Shown here in pieces: positions 26,890 to 35,381 of a DNA stretch of 35,381 bases. Under the pieces are notes generated by a model that was not told the origin of the DNA, searched no databases, and worked only from the letters and a program-made list of their open reading frames with translations. This DNA is from Nitrososphaerales archaeon (GTDB taxonomy: Archaea > Thermoproteota > Nitrososphaeria > Nitrososphaerales > Gagatemarchaeaceae), in NCBI GenBank assembly GCA_030038365.1, contig JASHPA010000166.1, positions 1 through 35,381 on the forward strand. The letters run 5' to 3'. Made by a program: the position numbers and the translations under genes. Each line of letters opens with the position of its first letter. The first letter of the stretch is position 1.

Positions 26890-29205
26890 ATGCAGGAAGG
26901 AAGCTCCAAGATCACCGTGGCGACAGGGAAGGCCGCGGAACTTTATCGACGCCTGCCCAACGGACGCGTCCAGTGTACAGCGTGCGCAAGAAGGTGCCAG
27001 ATAGGGGAAGGACAGGTGGGGCTCTGCGGCATCAGAGGGGTAGTGGGAGGGGAGCTGTACCTGCTCAATTACGGCAGGATAATCACGGGGCACATCGACC
27101 CGATAGAGAAGAAGCCGGTCACCCACTATCGGCCTGGGTCGAAGATATTTTCGATAGCTACCACGGGCTGCAGCTGGCTCTGTTCTTACTGTTTTTCGCC
27201 AGAGACGCCGGTGATTACAGACCATGGGATAAAGACAATCGATCAGGTTTTTTCCGCTTGTGATGTCGAAGGGGAGATTGGATATCCCAATCGGGATCTG
27301 CGTGTGCTCACCCACACAGGTAAGTTTAGGGAGGTTCTCAAAGTCTTTCGGCACCCCTACAGCGGAGGACTCAAAACAATTCGGCCCTTCTACTTACCCG
27401 AAATCAGATGCACTCCTAACCATGGCATTTTCATCTACGACGAAGCTAGCAAGACAGTCATGAAGAAGCGGGCTGAGGAGATTACATTGAAGGACCATCT
27501 AGCCATCCCAAAACAAAGTGATTCGATTGTATCGACTTCGGTAGACAGTCTGCAAGTAATCACTGCCGAGGTGCTCTCGCTAAGGCGATCGACTCGTCGT
27601 CCGTCTGTCTGGAAGGCGCGGGAGAAAGATGGTCGTGTCATTCTTGGCGGAGCGAAGGCGCCAGGAATTCCAAGAAAAATCTCAATCGATGAAGATTTCG
27701 CGGAACTGCTAGGAATCTACTGCGCCGAGGGATCCGCGACAAGACGAAAGGACAGGCCGAATAGCTGGGAGGTAACCTTCTCCTTTGGGCATCATGAGGA
27801 GGACCTCATAAATCGAACCGAAGAACTACTGAAGAAGGTTTTTGCGGCAAGAGTTCGCCGCGTCCGGCAAGGTCCAGAGCTTCGTCTAGAATGTGGTAGC
27901 GCTCCTCTTGGCATATTCCTGCACGGCACAGCAGGTCCTAACAAATACACCAAGAGGGTCCCCGATTTCCTGCTGCATAACGTTTCAAGCAAAATCTTGG
28001 CCCGCTTCTTGGAGGGTTACATCGCGGGTGACGGCTACATGACCGGGTATGCAAAATCTCGATGGATTGGCACGACGTCCGTTTCTAGAGAGCTTAGCCT
28101 AGGAGTTTGGTACGTGATGCTTCGTCTTCATCTATTGCCTAGGTTCTATGTCTCTCAGAACAAGGAAGACTATGTCATCCAGGGGCGAGCAGTGAATAGG
28201 CATCACGACTACATGACTCGTCTGCTCATTTCGCCCTCGCAGTCCTCGGGAGGCGAGCTATCATTTGCTGCCAGCAAAGTCAGGGACGTTGAGGGTTACT
28301 TGCTTGTTCCAATCAGGGCCATCTCTGATGAGGAATACAGTGGCCCGGTCTACAATATGGAAGTTGAGGGGGATCACTCATACTCAGCTAGCTTCGTGTC
28401 CGTAAGCAACTGTCAGAACCAGGACATCAGCCAGAGGAGGAAGGTGGAGGGCATCGAGATGGAGCCGGATGGCGTCGTCCGGCTGGCGGTCGAGAACGGA
28501 TGTGAAGGGATTGCGTACACCTACAACGAGCCTAGCATCTTCATGGAGTACGCGAGGGACGTCGGGAAGAAAGCGCATGAGAAGGGAATCTTCAATATAT
28601 TCGTCTCCAATGGTTTCGAGACTCCTGAATCGGCGGCCGTCATGGGGCAGTTCCTCGATTGCCTGACGGTCGACTTCAAGGGTAGCGGCGAGACGGGATT
28701 CGTGAAGAGGTACATCGGCATCCCGAGCGCGGAGCCGATATTCCAGACTCTACTCGAGGTCAAGAACAAGACGAAGATACACGTCGAGATCACCGACCTG
28801 ATAGTTCCAAAGCTGGGCGACGACCTGGAGAGCGCGCGGAAGCTCTCCAAGTGGGTGTACGAGAACCTCGGGCCTGACACTCCGACCCACTTCCTGCGCT
28901 TCCATCCGGACTACAAGATGATGGACGTGCCGGTGACACCCGTGGAGATGTTGGAGAGGCACGTCGAGGTGGCTAAGAAGGAGGGGCTGAGGTACGTCTA
29001 CATCGGGAACGTTCCAGGCCACCCCGCGGAGAACACGTACTGCCCAGGTTGCGGGAATGTCCTGATAGACAGGAACGGGTACGAGCTCGGCGCCTACAAC
29101 CTCGACGACCACAACAGGTGCAGGTTCTGCGGCTATCAGACGCCTATCGTCGGGCCGCTGAGCACCTGCGCCCGCGACGACCGGTTCAAGCTTGTAGTAG
29201 GTTGA
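26890..29205 (+). CDS. amrS: AmrS-like radical SAM enzyme (AmmeMemoRadiSam system) with in-frame intein
   Basis: Exteins: CTACARRCQIGEGQVGLCGIRG, ATTGCSWLCSY|CQNQDISQ, IDPIEKKPVTHYRPGSKIFS, YIGNVPGHPAENTYCPGCG; uninterrupted reading frame through the intein. Confidence 0.9.
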   Translation: MQEGSSKITVATGKAAELYRRLPNGRVQCTACARRCQIGEGQVGLCGIRGVVGGELYLLNYGRIITGHIDPIEKKPVTHYRPGSKIFSIATTGCSWLCSYCFSPETPVITDHGIKTIDQVFSACDVEGEIGYPNRDLRVLTHTGKFREVLKVFRHPYSGGLKTIRPFYLPEIRCTPNHGIFIYDEASKTVMKKRAEEITLKDHLAIPKQSDSIVSTSVDSLQVITAEVLSLRRSTRRPSVWKAREKDGRVILGGAKAPGIPRKISIDEDFAELLGIYCAEGSATRRKDRPNSWEVTFSFGHHEEDLINRTEELLKKVFAARVRRVRQGPELRLECGSAPLGIFLHGTAGPNKYTKRVPDFLLHNVSSKILARFLEGYIAGDGYMTGYAKSRWIGTTSVSRELSLGVWYVMLRLHLLPRFYVSQNKEDYVIQGRAVNRHHDYMTRLLISPSQSSGGELSFAASKVRDVEGYLLVPIRAISDEEYSGPVYNMEVEGDHSYSASFVSVSNCQNQDISQRRKVEGIEMEPDGVVRLAVENGCEGIAYTYNEPSIFMEYARDVGKKAHEKGIFNIFVSNGFETPESAAVMGQFLDCLTVDFKGSGETGFVKRYIGIPSAEPIFQTLLEVKNKTKIHVEITDLIVPKLGDDLESARKLSKWVYENLGPDTPTHFLRFHPDYKMMDVPVTPVEMLERHVEVAKKEGLRYVYIGNVPGHPAENTYCPGCGNVLIDRNGYELGAYNLDDHNRCRFCGYQTPIVGPLSTCARDDRFKLVVG
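27190..28410 (+). mobile_element. Intein (407 aa) with LAGLIDADG endonuclease domain inside AmrS
   Basis: Starts CFSPETPVITDHGIKTIDQVF; block B CTPNHGIFIY; LAGLIDADG motifs LLGIYCAEGSA and LEGYIAGDGYM; block F/G VYNMEVEGDHSYSASFVSVSN, then +1 Cys. Confidence 0.93.
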
Positions 29206-30130
29206 GCTGGTGTGGTTCCTTGAGGAACCTGTCGGCGTCGAGCGCGGCCTTGCATCCGTCGGCGGCCGCAGTCACGGCCTGCCTGTAGCGGAAGTCCCTC
29301 ACGTCGCCAGCGGCGAAGACACCGGGAATGTTCGTCTCCGTCTCGTTCTTGACGATAATGTAGCCGTTCTTGTCGAGGTCCAGCTGGCCCCTGAAGATCT
29401 CGGTGTTGGGGTCGTAGCCTATGGCCACGAACAGGCCGTCGAGCTGGATGTCTGTCGGGTCGCCCGTCTTTACGTTCGTGATCCTGACACCTTCGACCTT
29501 CTTCTCGCCAAGGACCTCGGTGACGGCGGAGTCGAAGAGGAACCGGATCTTGGGGTCGGCGAAGGCCTCCTTCTGGAGGATGTTGCTTGCACGTAGCGCA
29601 TCCCTCCTGTGTATCACGGTCACGCTGCTCGCGAGCTTCGAGAGATAGGTGGCCTCTTCCATGGCTGTGTCCCCGCCGCCGACGACGGCGAGCTTCTTCC
29701 CCCTGAAGAAGAACCCGTCGCATACGGCGCAGTTCGAGACGCCCCTCCCCATGAGCCTCATCTCGGACGGGAGGCCGAGCCTGCGCGGGTTCGCGCCGCT
29801 CGCGACTATCACGCTGAGAGCACGCCTCTCCTCGCTCGGCGTTTTGATCACAAAAGGATAGGTCCGGAGGTCGACCTCCGTCACGTCGTCCTGGATGAGG
29901 GTCGTTCCAACCCTCTCGGCCTGGGCGCGCATCTGCTCCATCAGGTCTGGTCCCTGGATCGCGTCCTTGAACCCAGGGTAGTTCTCGACGTCGCTCGTCA
30001 GCATGAGCTGCCCTCCGTACTTCGTGCCCATGTAGAGTACCGGCTCCAGCCCTGCCCTGGCGCAGTAAACGCCTGCGGTGTATCCGGCGGGTCCAGAGCC
30101 AATTATCACTACCTTGCTTACATTATCCAT
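29186..30130 (-). CDS. trxB: Thioredoxin reductase (NAD(P)/FAD-dependent)
   Basis: IIGSGPAGYTAGVYCARAGLEPVLYMG; CAVCDGFFFRGKKLAVVGGGDTAMEEA; GVFAAGDVRDFRYRQAVTAAADGCKAA. Confidence 0.93.
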   Translation of the reverse strand: MDNVSKVVIIGSGPAGYTAGVYCARAGLEPVLYMGTKYGGQLMLTSDVENYPGFKDAIQGPDLMEQMRAQAERVGTTLIQDDVTEVDLRTYPFVIKTPSEERRALSVIVASGANPRRLGLPSEMRLMGRGVSNCAVCDGFFFRGKKLAVVGGGDTAMEEATYLSKLASSVTVIHRRDALRASNILQKEAFADPKIRFLFDSAVTEVLGEKKVEGVRITNVKTGDPTDIQLDGLFVAIGYDPNTEIFRGQLDLDKNGYIIVKNETETNIPGVFAAGDVRDFRYRQAVTAAADGCKAALDADRFLKEPHQLNLLQA

Positions 30131-30190
30131 CTGGAGCGTCTGGCGGGAAAACCGTGTCCGAGCTTGATAAACCTATTTCCGGCCAGCAGG

Positions 30191-31903
30191 CTAGGCCTGC
30201 TTGCCCTCTCTCTGTGCGAGGTTGAGCAGGTCGGAGAGGTGGTTCGTCGCTGCGTCGAGACGCTTCTTGTAGTTGGGGTACAGCCTGTGGAAGGTCTCCT
30301 CCCTCATCCTCCTGCTCTGGTACTGGTCGAAGAGGTTGATGAGGTCCTTCGCCGCCCTGTCCTCCTCCCGCTCCGCTTCCTGTAGCTGGTTGAGCAGGTC
30401 GATGTAGCGCTGCGACTGCGCGAGCTGGCGCACGGAGCTCAGCCTGTTCATCGCGGTGACCTTGAGCGCATCGAGCTCGTTCTTGATCTTGTTCAGGTCA
30501 CTGCGCGTGACAGCACCCTGAGGCTTCTTGACGGCATTGTCCTGGAACTGCTGGAAGAGCGAGATCTTGTTCTCGAGCGTCTTGATGAGGTCCGCCAAGC
30601 TGTCGCCCAGCACCTCGTTCTCTTCTTCCTCCTCCTTCTTCTTGGTTATCTGCTCGGCTCCGGTAAAGGTCAGCGTTATGAAGCATGCGGCGAAGATCAG
30701 CACGGCCGCTGGGATGGCCTGGACAGCTCCCCATCCGGGAGAGATGCTGTACTTCAGCTGGACGTTGCCCTGCAGGATCGACGTGGCGTTGGTGACCGCT
30801 ACCTTGGTCTGCCCGCTCGCATGCATCCCGCTCGGCAGGGCGATGCCGACCGTGTAGTTCGCTGCTATCGTAGCTATGGGAAGGCTGTAGGGAATCGTGA
30901 CCGTGACGGTGTTACCCGAAGTCTGGAGGTCAGCCTTGGGCAGCGGGTATCGCATCGCGAACGTGAAGTTGTCCCCCGCGGCTATCTGGCCTACGAAAGG
31001 AGCGTCGGCGATGTTCAGGTCGCCGTCCGTAAGCCCGACGGGGGTCGGGTTTATCGTAGGGACGGCGCTCGACGGCAATATCGTGACGTTCGTGAGCCCC
31101 GGGGCGAGGAGCGAGATCGGAAGCTCCGTTATGGCGTACGAAGCGAGGTTCCTCAGGGAGACCGTGTCGTCTACCTGCGGCACGCCGTTCGAGCCGGGCA
31201 CTATCGTCCGGATGACGCTGTAGACCTGCACGGGCTGCCAGACAGCCTCGTCGCTGTCGCTGAAGATGACGCTGGAGGTCGAAATCGCGGGTTTGACGTT
31301 GCTTACCGTGGCCGCGTAAATCTGCTCGTTGCCCGTTGGAGCGATGATGAATCCGGTGGGCTGGGGCTTTATGACGCCCTCCGAGGGAAGCACTATGTCC
31401 TGGTTGAGCGTTGTTACATTCTGGCTCAGGGATGGGCTGAGCAGCACGAGCGCCGAGAGATTCCCGGCGGCCCCGGCGGTGATGTTCAGCTGCCCCGTCA
31501 GATAGCCCTTGAGCGAGACCGAGCTCGAGGCTCCCGCCGCCAGGGTCGGCGAACTCGTCGAAATCGTGAAGGTCGTCACGTTCTTGCTGTTCGAGCTCGT
31601 CTGTGAGTACGGGTCGTTGGAAGAGACTACGAAGCCCGTGGTATGGTTCGCCATGCTGTCGGGGAGGCCCAGCTGGACCGACGGTATCTGCACCGAGGAC
31701 GTGCCGTTGTTCGAGAAGGTCAGCGTCTCGTTGAGCACGACAGCCCCTGCAGGCGTCAGGATCCACTGGGTGGTGAGCGTGATGTTGGGAGAACCGCTCG
31801 TCTGAGCGCCAGCGCTCGCCGCCATAGGCAGCAGGAGGAGCAAGGCGAGTGCGAGGGGAAGGATTCTCCTGATCAACTGATTTGCTAGCCCGAGTGAATA
31901 CAT
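30191..31903 (-). CDS. Secreted/membrane protein: large extracellular beta-rich region, one TM, cytoplasmic coiled coil
   Basis: Signal peptide; GAVQAIPAAVLIFAACFITLTF TM; KKKEEEEENEV followed by heptad-rich C-terminus. Confidence 0.7.
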   Translation of the reverse strand: MYSLGLANQLIRRILPLALALLLLLPMAASAGAQTSGSPNITLTTQWILTPAGAVVLNETLTFSNNGTSSVQIPSVQLGLPDSMANHTTGFVVSSNDPYSQTSSNSKNVTTFTISTSSPTLAAGASSSVSLKGYLTGQLNITAGAAGNLSALVLLSPSLSQNVTTLNQDIVLPSEGVIKPQPTGFIIAPTGNEQIYAATVSNVKPAISTSSVIFSDSDEAVWQPVQVYSVIRTIVPGSNGVPQVDDTVSLRNLASYAITELPISLLAPGLTNVTILPSSAVPTINPTPVGLTDGDLNIADAPFVGQIAAGDNFTFAMRYPLPKADLQTSGNTVTVTIPYSLPIATIAANYTVGIALPSGMHASGQTKVAVTNATSILQGNVQLKYSISPGWGAVQAIPAAVLIFAACFITLTFTGAEQITKKKEEEEENEVLGDSLADLIKTLENKISLFQQFQDNAVKKPQGAVTRSDLNKIKNELDALKVTAMNRLSSVRQLAQSQRYIDLLNQLQEAEREEDRAAKDLINLFDQYQSRRMREETFHRLYPNYKKRLDAATNHLSDLLNLAQREGKQA

Positions 31904-31933
31904 ATTTTAACGGTTTGTATTCGCTGTCGTGGC

Positions 31934-33316
31934 GTGACCACAGCGGAACCTCATCCCTTCCTGCCGAACCTGGATGAGGAGATTGTAGAAGTCATGCTGA
32001 AGAAGATAGGCGTCTCTTCGGTAGCGGAGCTTTTCTCGGACATACCCGGAGAGTTTAGACTCAAGAGGAGGCTGGCGATCCCGGAGGGGCAGCCGGAAGC
32101 CGCGGTAAGGAGGGAGGTTACCCGCAGGCTCGGCGCCAACAAGGCCGGCGGGGACACGCTTTGCTTCCTGGGGGGAGGAGTATGGCCGCACTACATCCCA
32201 GCCGCGGTCGAGTCGATACTCTCTAGACAGGAGTTCTACACGAGCTACACGCCATACCAGCCGGAGATCAGCCAGGGGATGCTCCAGGCGCTTTTCGAGT
32301 ACCAGAGCCTGATGTCCGACCTGCTCGGAATGCAGGTCTGTAACAGCTCGATGTACGACTGGGCGTCGGCTTCCGCCGAGGCGGTGAGGATGGCGGCAAG
32401 GGTGAAGGGGAGGAAGGCGTTGTTGATCGCAGAGAGCATAGGTCCGCAGCGCCTCGAGGTCATAAGGACATACGCCGAGCCGATCGGTCTCGAGCTGAGG
32501 ACCATCCCCTTCAACAGAAGGACAGGGGAGCTCGACCTGGACGCTCTTTCGAGGGGTCTGACCGGCGACGTTGCGGGGGTCTATCTGGAGAACCCGAATT
32601 ACTTCGGAGTGATAGAGCAAGGAGCGGAGTCGGTCATGGACGCAGTCCACCGCGTCGGCGGGCTCGGGCTGGTGGGCGTGGACCCCATGTCGCTATCGGT
32701 TCTGAGAAACCCGGGGAGCTACAACGCGGACGTCGTCGTGGGAGAGGGTCAGCCTCTGGGGATACCGATGAACTACGGTGGTCCGCACGTCGGCATATTC
32801 GCCGTGAAGGACCTCGCGCTTGCGAGGAGCATGCCGGGCCGACTCATCGGGATTACGACCACCAAAGCAGGGAACGAGAAGGCGTTCTGCATGGTCCTCC
32901 AGACGAGGGAGCAGCACATCCGCAGGGAGAACGCATCCTCGAACATCTGCACCAACCAGGCGTTGCTCTCGCTGGCGGCAGGATGCTATCTCTCGCTCCT
33001 CGGAAGGATCGGCTTCAGCAAACTTGGCGATGTGATCCTCGGCAACTCGCACTACGCGGCGGAGAAGCTTGAGGAAGTGAAGGGGCTGCGGGCGCCGCTG
33101 TTCGAGGGACGCTTCTTCAAGGAGTTCGCCGTCGGATATGACCGCGCCAGGTCGGAGGACGTCTTCCAGAAGCTCGCCGCCAGGGGGATAATGGCTGGGT
33201 ATCCGCTCAACAGGCACTTCTCAGGGATAGGCGAGGCCGGTGGCTACTGCGTCACCGAGGTGCACTCGTCCGACGATATCGCGACGCTGACCCAGGCGCT
33301 CCGGGAGGTCGCCTGA
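31934..33316 (+). CDS. gcvPA: Glycine dehydrogenase (decarboxylating) subunit 1
   Basis: HPFLPNLDEEIVEVMLKKIGVSSVAELFSDIP; FLGGGVWPHYIPAAVESILSRQEFYTSYTPYQPEISQGMLQALFEYQ. Confidence 0.95.
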   Translation: MTTAEPHPFLPNLDEEIVEVMLKKIGVSSVAELFSDIPGEFRLKRRLAIPEGQPEAAVRREVTRRLGANKAGGDTLCFLGGGVWPHYIPAAVESILSRQEFYTSYTPYQPEISQGMLQALFEYQSLMSDLLGMQVCNSSMYDWASASAEAVRMAARVKGRKALLIAESIGPQRLEVIRTYAEPIGLELRTIPFNRRTGELDLDALSRGLTGDVAGVYLENPNYFGVIEQGAESVMDAVHRVGGLGLVGVDPMSLSVLRNPGSYNADVVVGEGQPLGIPMNYGGPHVGIFAVKDLALARSMPGRLIGITTTKAGNEKAFCMVLQTREQHIRRENASSNICTNQALLSLAAGCYLSLLGRIGFSKLGDVILGNSHYAAEKLEEVKGLRAPLFEGRFFKEFAVGYDRARSEDVFQKLAARGIMAGYPLNRHFSGIGEAGGYCVTEVHSSDDIATLTQALREVA

Positions 33317-33317
33317 G

Positions 33318-34790
33318 ATGGCAAGAAGATACAGACAGGCGCGGTGGGACGAGCCCCTCCTCTCGGAGCTGAGCAGGAAGGGCAGGGCGGGTTTCCTCCC
33401 TCCCACCGACCCCAAGATAGAGGCGTGGAAGGGTGCGCGCCAGATCCTTCCGGCCGACCTGCGCTCGACCGAGCTCAGGCTCCCGGAGCTGGCGGAGCTG
33501 CAGGTGCTCAGGCACTTCAACCGGCTTTCGCAGATGAACTTCTCCGTCGAGTCGGGGACCTACCCCCTGGGCAGCTGCACTATGAAGTACAACCCAAAGG
33601 TCTCTGAATACATCGCCGGCTCGCCGGGGATGAAGGAGGTCCATCCGCTCCAGTCGGAAGCCACGATACAGGGGCTCCTGGGCATATTCTACGACCTCTC
33701 GGCGATGCTCAGCGAGATAACGGGGATGGACTCCTTCTCGCTCACCCCCGCTGCAGGCGCCCAGGGCGAGTTCGCCGGCGTCCTCATGATACGCAAGTAC
33801 CTCCGCGATCAGGGTAAGGACAAGGACGAGATCCTTGTCCCGGACTCGGCGCACGGTACCAATCCGGCGAGCGCCGCGATGGCGGGCTTCAAGGTGGTCA
33901 AGGTCCCCTCCGACGAGAGGGGCCTCGTGAGCCTGGATCAGGTGGAGAAACTGGTCTCGCCAAGGACGGCGGGGATGATGCTCACCGTCCCCAACACCCT
34001 CGGCCTCTTCGAGAGCGACGTGGGGCCGGTCGCCAGGGCCATCCACGACGCGGGAGGGCTGATGTACTACGACGGGGCCAACATGAACGCGCTCCTCGGG
34101 AAGGCACGCCCGGGCGACATGGGCTTCGACGTGGTCCACCTGAACCTCCACAAGACGTTCGCGACGCCACACGGAGGAGGAGGCCCCGGCGCAGGACCGG
34201 TCGGCGTGGGGGAGACCCTGAGAGACTACCTGCCAGTCCCCGTGGTGAGGAAGAACGGGGAAGCCTACAGCCTCGACTACAAGGTCCCGAAGAGCATCGG
34301 AAGGCTGAAAGGGAGCTACGCCAATTCGGCCATCCTGCTGAGGGCATACTGTTACATCCGGCTCCTGGGCGCCGGAGGGCTGGACAACGTCTCGAGCCTC
34401 GCGGTCGTGGCCGCCAACTACCTGCTCTCGAAGCTCGACCCGCAGGCATATGCCCTTCTTCAGGGCAAAGGGCTAAGAAGGAAGCACGAAGCCATAGTCT
34501 CTGTGAGGAGCACGATGAGCGGGGGCGCGATGAAGGTCGCCAAGGGATTGCTTGACTACGGCGTCCACTCGCCCACGGTCTACTTCCCGCTCACCGTCGA
34601 GGAGGCGCTCATGATCGAGCCGACCGAGTCCGAGACGCTTGAGGCGCTAGACGAGTACGCAGATTTGCTGAACGAGCTACATGGGAAGCTTCAGAGGGGA
34701 GGGCTAGAGGACGAGCCGAAGAACACCAGTGTGGGGAGGATCGACGAAGCAAAGGCCTCGCACCCGTTGTCCCTGAAGGTGAAGTGGTAG
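33318..34790 (+). CDS. gcvPB: Glycine dehydrogenase (decarboxylating) subunit 2
   Basis: YPLGSCTMKYNPKVSEYIA; AHGTNPASAAMAGFKVV; DVVHLNLHKTFATPHGGGGPGAGPVGV (PLP Lys). Confidence 0.95.
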   Translation: MARRYRQARWDEPLLSELSRKGRAGFLPPTDPKIEAWKGARQILPADLRSTELRLPELAELQVLRHFNRLSQMNFSVESGTYPLGSCTMKYNPKVSEYIAGSPGMKEVHPLQSEATIQGLLGIFYDLSAMLSEITGMDSFSLTPAAGAQGEFAGVLMIRKYLRDQGKDKDEILVPDSAHGTNPASAAMAGFKVVKVPSDERGLVSLDQVEKLVSPRTAGMMLTVPNTLGLFESDVGPVARAIHDAGGLMYYDGANMNALLGKARPGDMGFDVVHLNLHKTFATPHGGGGPGAGPVGVGETLRDYLPVPVVRKNGEAYSLDYKVPKSIGRLKGSYANSAILLRAYCYIRLLGAGGLDNVSSLAVVAANYLLSKLDPQAYALLQGKGLRRKHEAIVSVRSTMSGGAMKVAKGLLDYGVHSPTVYFPLTVEEALMIEPTESETLEALDEYADLLNELHGKLQRGGLEDEPKNTSVGRIDEAKASHPLSLKVKW

Positions 34791-34794
34791 GATC

Positions 34795-35094
34795 ATGGCG
34801 TCGGACGGCCTAGCGAAGAGCGCGAGGGAAGCGGTCTACGAGGTGGTCGAAGAGGAGTCGGGCAGGAAGCTCGGAGAGCTGTCCGTTGTGACGGAGGTCT
34901 TCGAGGTCACGCCCGGAGTGGTCAAGGTCAGGTTCACGCCGCTGTCCCCCTACAGTCCGACGGCGGTCGACCTCGGCAGGAGGATAAAGACGGCCATGGA
35001 AAGGCTCGAGGGCGTGAAGAAGGTCGTCGTCGAATGCAGCGGGCACATGCAGGACGACCTCGTAAACAGGCTGGTAAACGGCGAAGGAGCCTAG
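34795..35094 (+). CDS. DUF59/MIP18-family (iron-sulfur assembly-type) small protein
   Basis: VVKVRFTPLSPYSPTAVDLGRRIKTAMERLEGVKKVVVECSGHMQDDLVNRLVNG resembles the PaaD/MIP18 fold. Confidence 0.55.
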   Translation: MASDGLAKSAREAVYEVVEEESGRKLGELSVVTEVFEVTPGVVKVRFTPLSPYSPTAVDLGRRIKTAMERLEGVKKVVVECSGHMQDDLVNRLVNGEGA

Positions 35095-35156
35095 CGACGG
35101 GCAAAGGTTAACTTTCTGTCACAATTGGTTCAAGGTTTTAGTGCACGGGCGGATTA

Positions 35157-35381
35157 ATGCAAAAGAGGGCGGAGCTGATGCCGTCGATGTCCAATACCGC
35201 TTCTGGGCAGGTTTTAGCTCTCGGGATAGGAAGCGCGGGAACGAGGATCGTATCTGCGCTCAGCAAGGAGACCACCCTGGTGGACAGGTTCGCCTACATC
35301 TCCTGTGACGAGGCGGACCTGGAAGCGACGGAGGGAGAGACGCTCATGATCGAGTGTCCCATCGACCAGAAGCTTACCCCG
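35157..35381 (+). CDS. N-terminal part of an FtsZ/tubulin-superfamily-like protein (truncated by window end)
   Basis: VLALGIGSAGTRIVSALSKETTLVDRFAYISCDEADLEA matches the FtsZ N-terminal nucleotide-binding strand/loop and NTD-like position; open to the edge. Confidence 0.5.
   Translation, partial: MQKRAELMPSMSNTASGQVLALGIGSAGTRIVSALSKETTLVDRFAYISCDEADLEATEGETLMIECPIDQKLTP

Noticed and set aside
33252-34172. Long minus-strand ORF opposite gcvPB
   Set aside because: Arg/His/Val-rich shadow ORF in GC-rich DNA; opposite strand has unmistakable gcvPB
31934-34790. Split glycine dehydrogenase as an anomaly
   Set aside because: Two-subunit GcvPA/GcvPB is the normal arrangement in many archaea and some bacteria
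1-35381. CRISPR arrays, rRNA genes, IS elements with terminal inverted repeats
   Set aside because: Scanned for regularly spaced repeats, rRNA signatures and transposase motifs; none found

Overview
Archaeal chromosomal segment, moderately GC-rich, with TATA-like boxes close to start codons and a tRNA-Gln beginning A1. A TACK/Nitrososphaeria-type lineage is plausible but is only inference. Left third (0.5-7.3 kb): secreted or surface Ser/Thr-rich proteins (YVTN beta-propeller, spherulation-specific family 4-like, a 952-aa mosaic) sharing a repeated ~75-aa domain and a perfect 107-bp inverted repeat. Middle: housekeeping and regulatory genes (CBS/zinc-ribbon, GSA aminotransferase-like, LysE, dual-specificity phosphatase, OB-fold SSB, pyrophosphatase, RNase J-like MBL nuclease) mixed with likely surface-glycan genes (GPT-type transferase, hexapeptide acetyltransferase, mannosyltransferase-like, DUF354, nucleotide-sugar dehydrogenase-like, Gfo/Idh/MocA). 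Right: AmrS-like radical SAM enzyme, thioredoxin reductase, a membrane coiled-coil protein, gcvPA/gcvPB, a DUF59-like protein and the start of an FtsZ/tubulin-like gene. Strongest observations: (1) a tRNA-Gln(TTG) whose D-arm is interrupted by ~819 nt carrying a frameshifted two-motif LAGLIDADG endonuclease, with a second copy of the tRNA 5' end and its own TATA-like box just before the 3' exon, so two gene models predict the same mature tRNA; (2) a 407-aa intein with LAGLIDADG motifs placed exactly at the third cysteine of the radical SAM CX3CX2C cluster of AmrS; (3) a 21-codon remnant of a GT2-like gene fused to the end of the GPT gene; (4) an unannotated 42-aa putative membrane micropeptide; (5) a membrane-anchored SprT-like domain with a destroyed HExxH motif; (6) a maleate-isomerase-like gene broken by two frameshifts.
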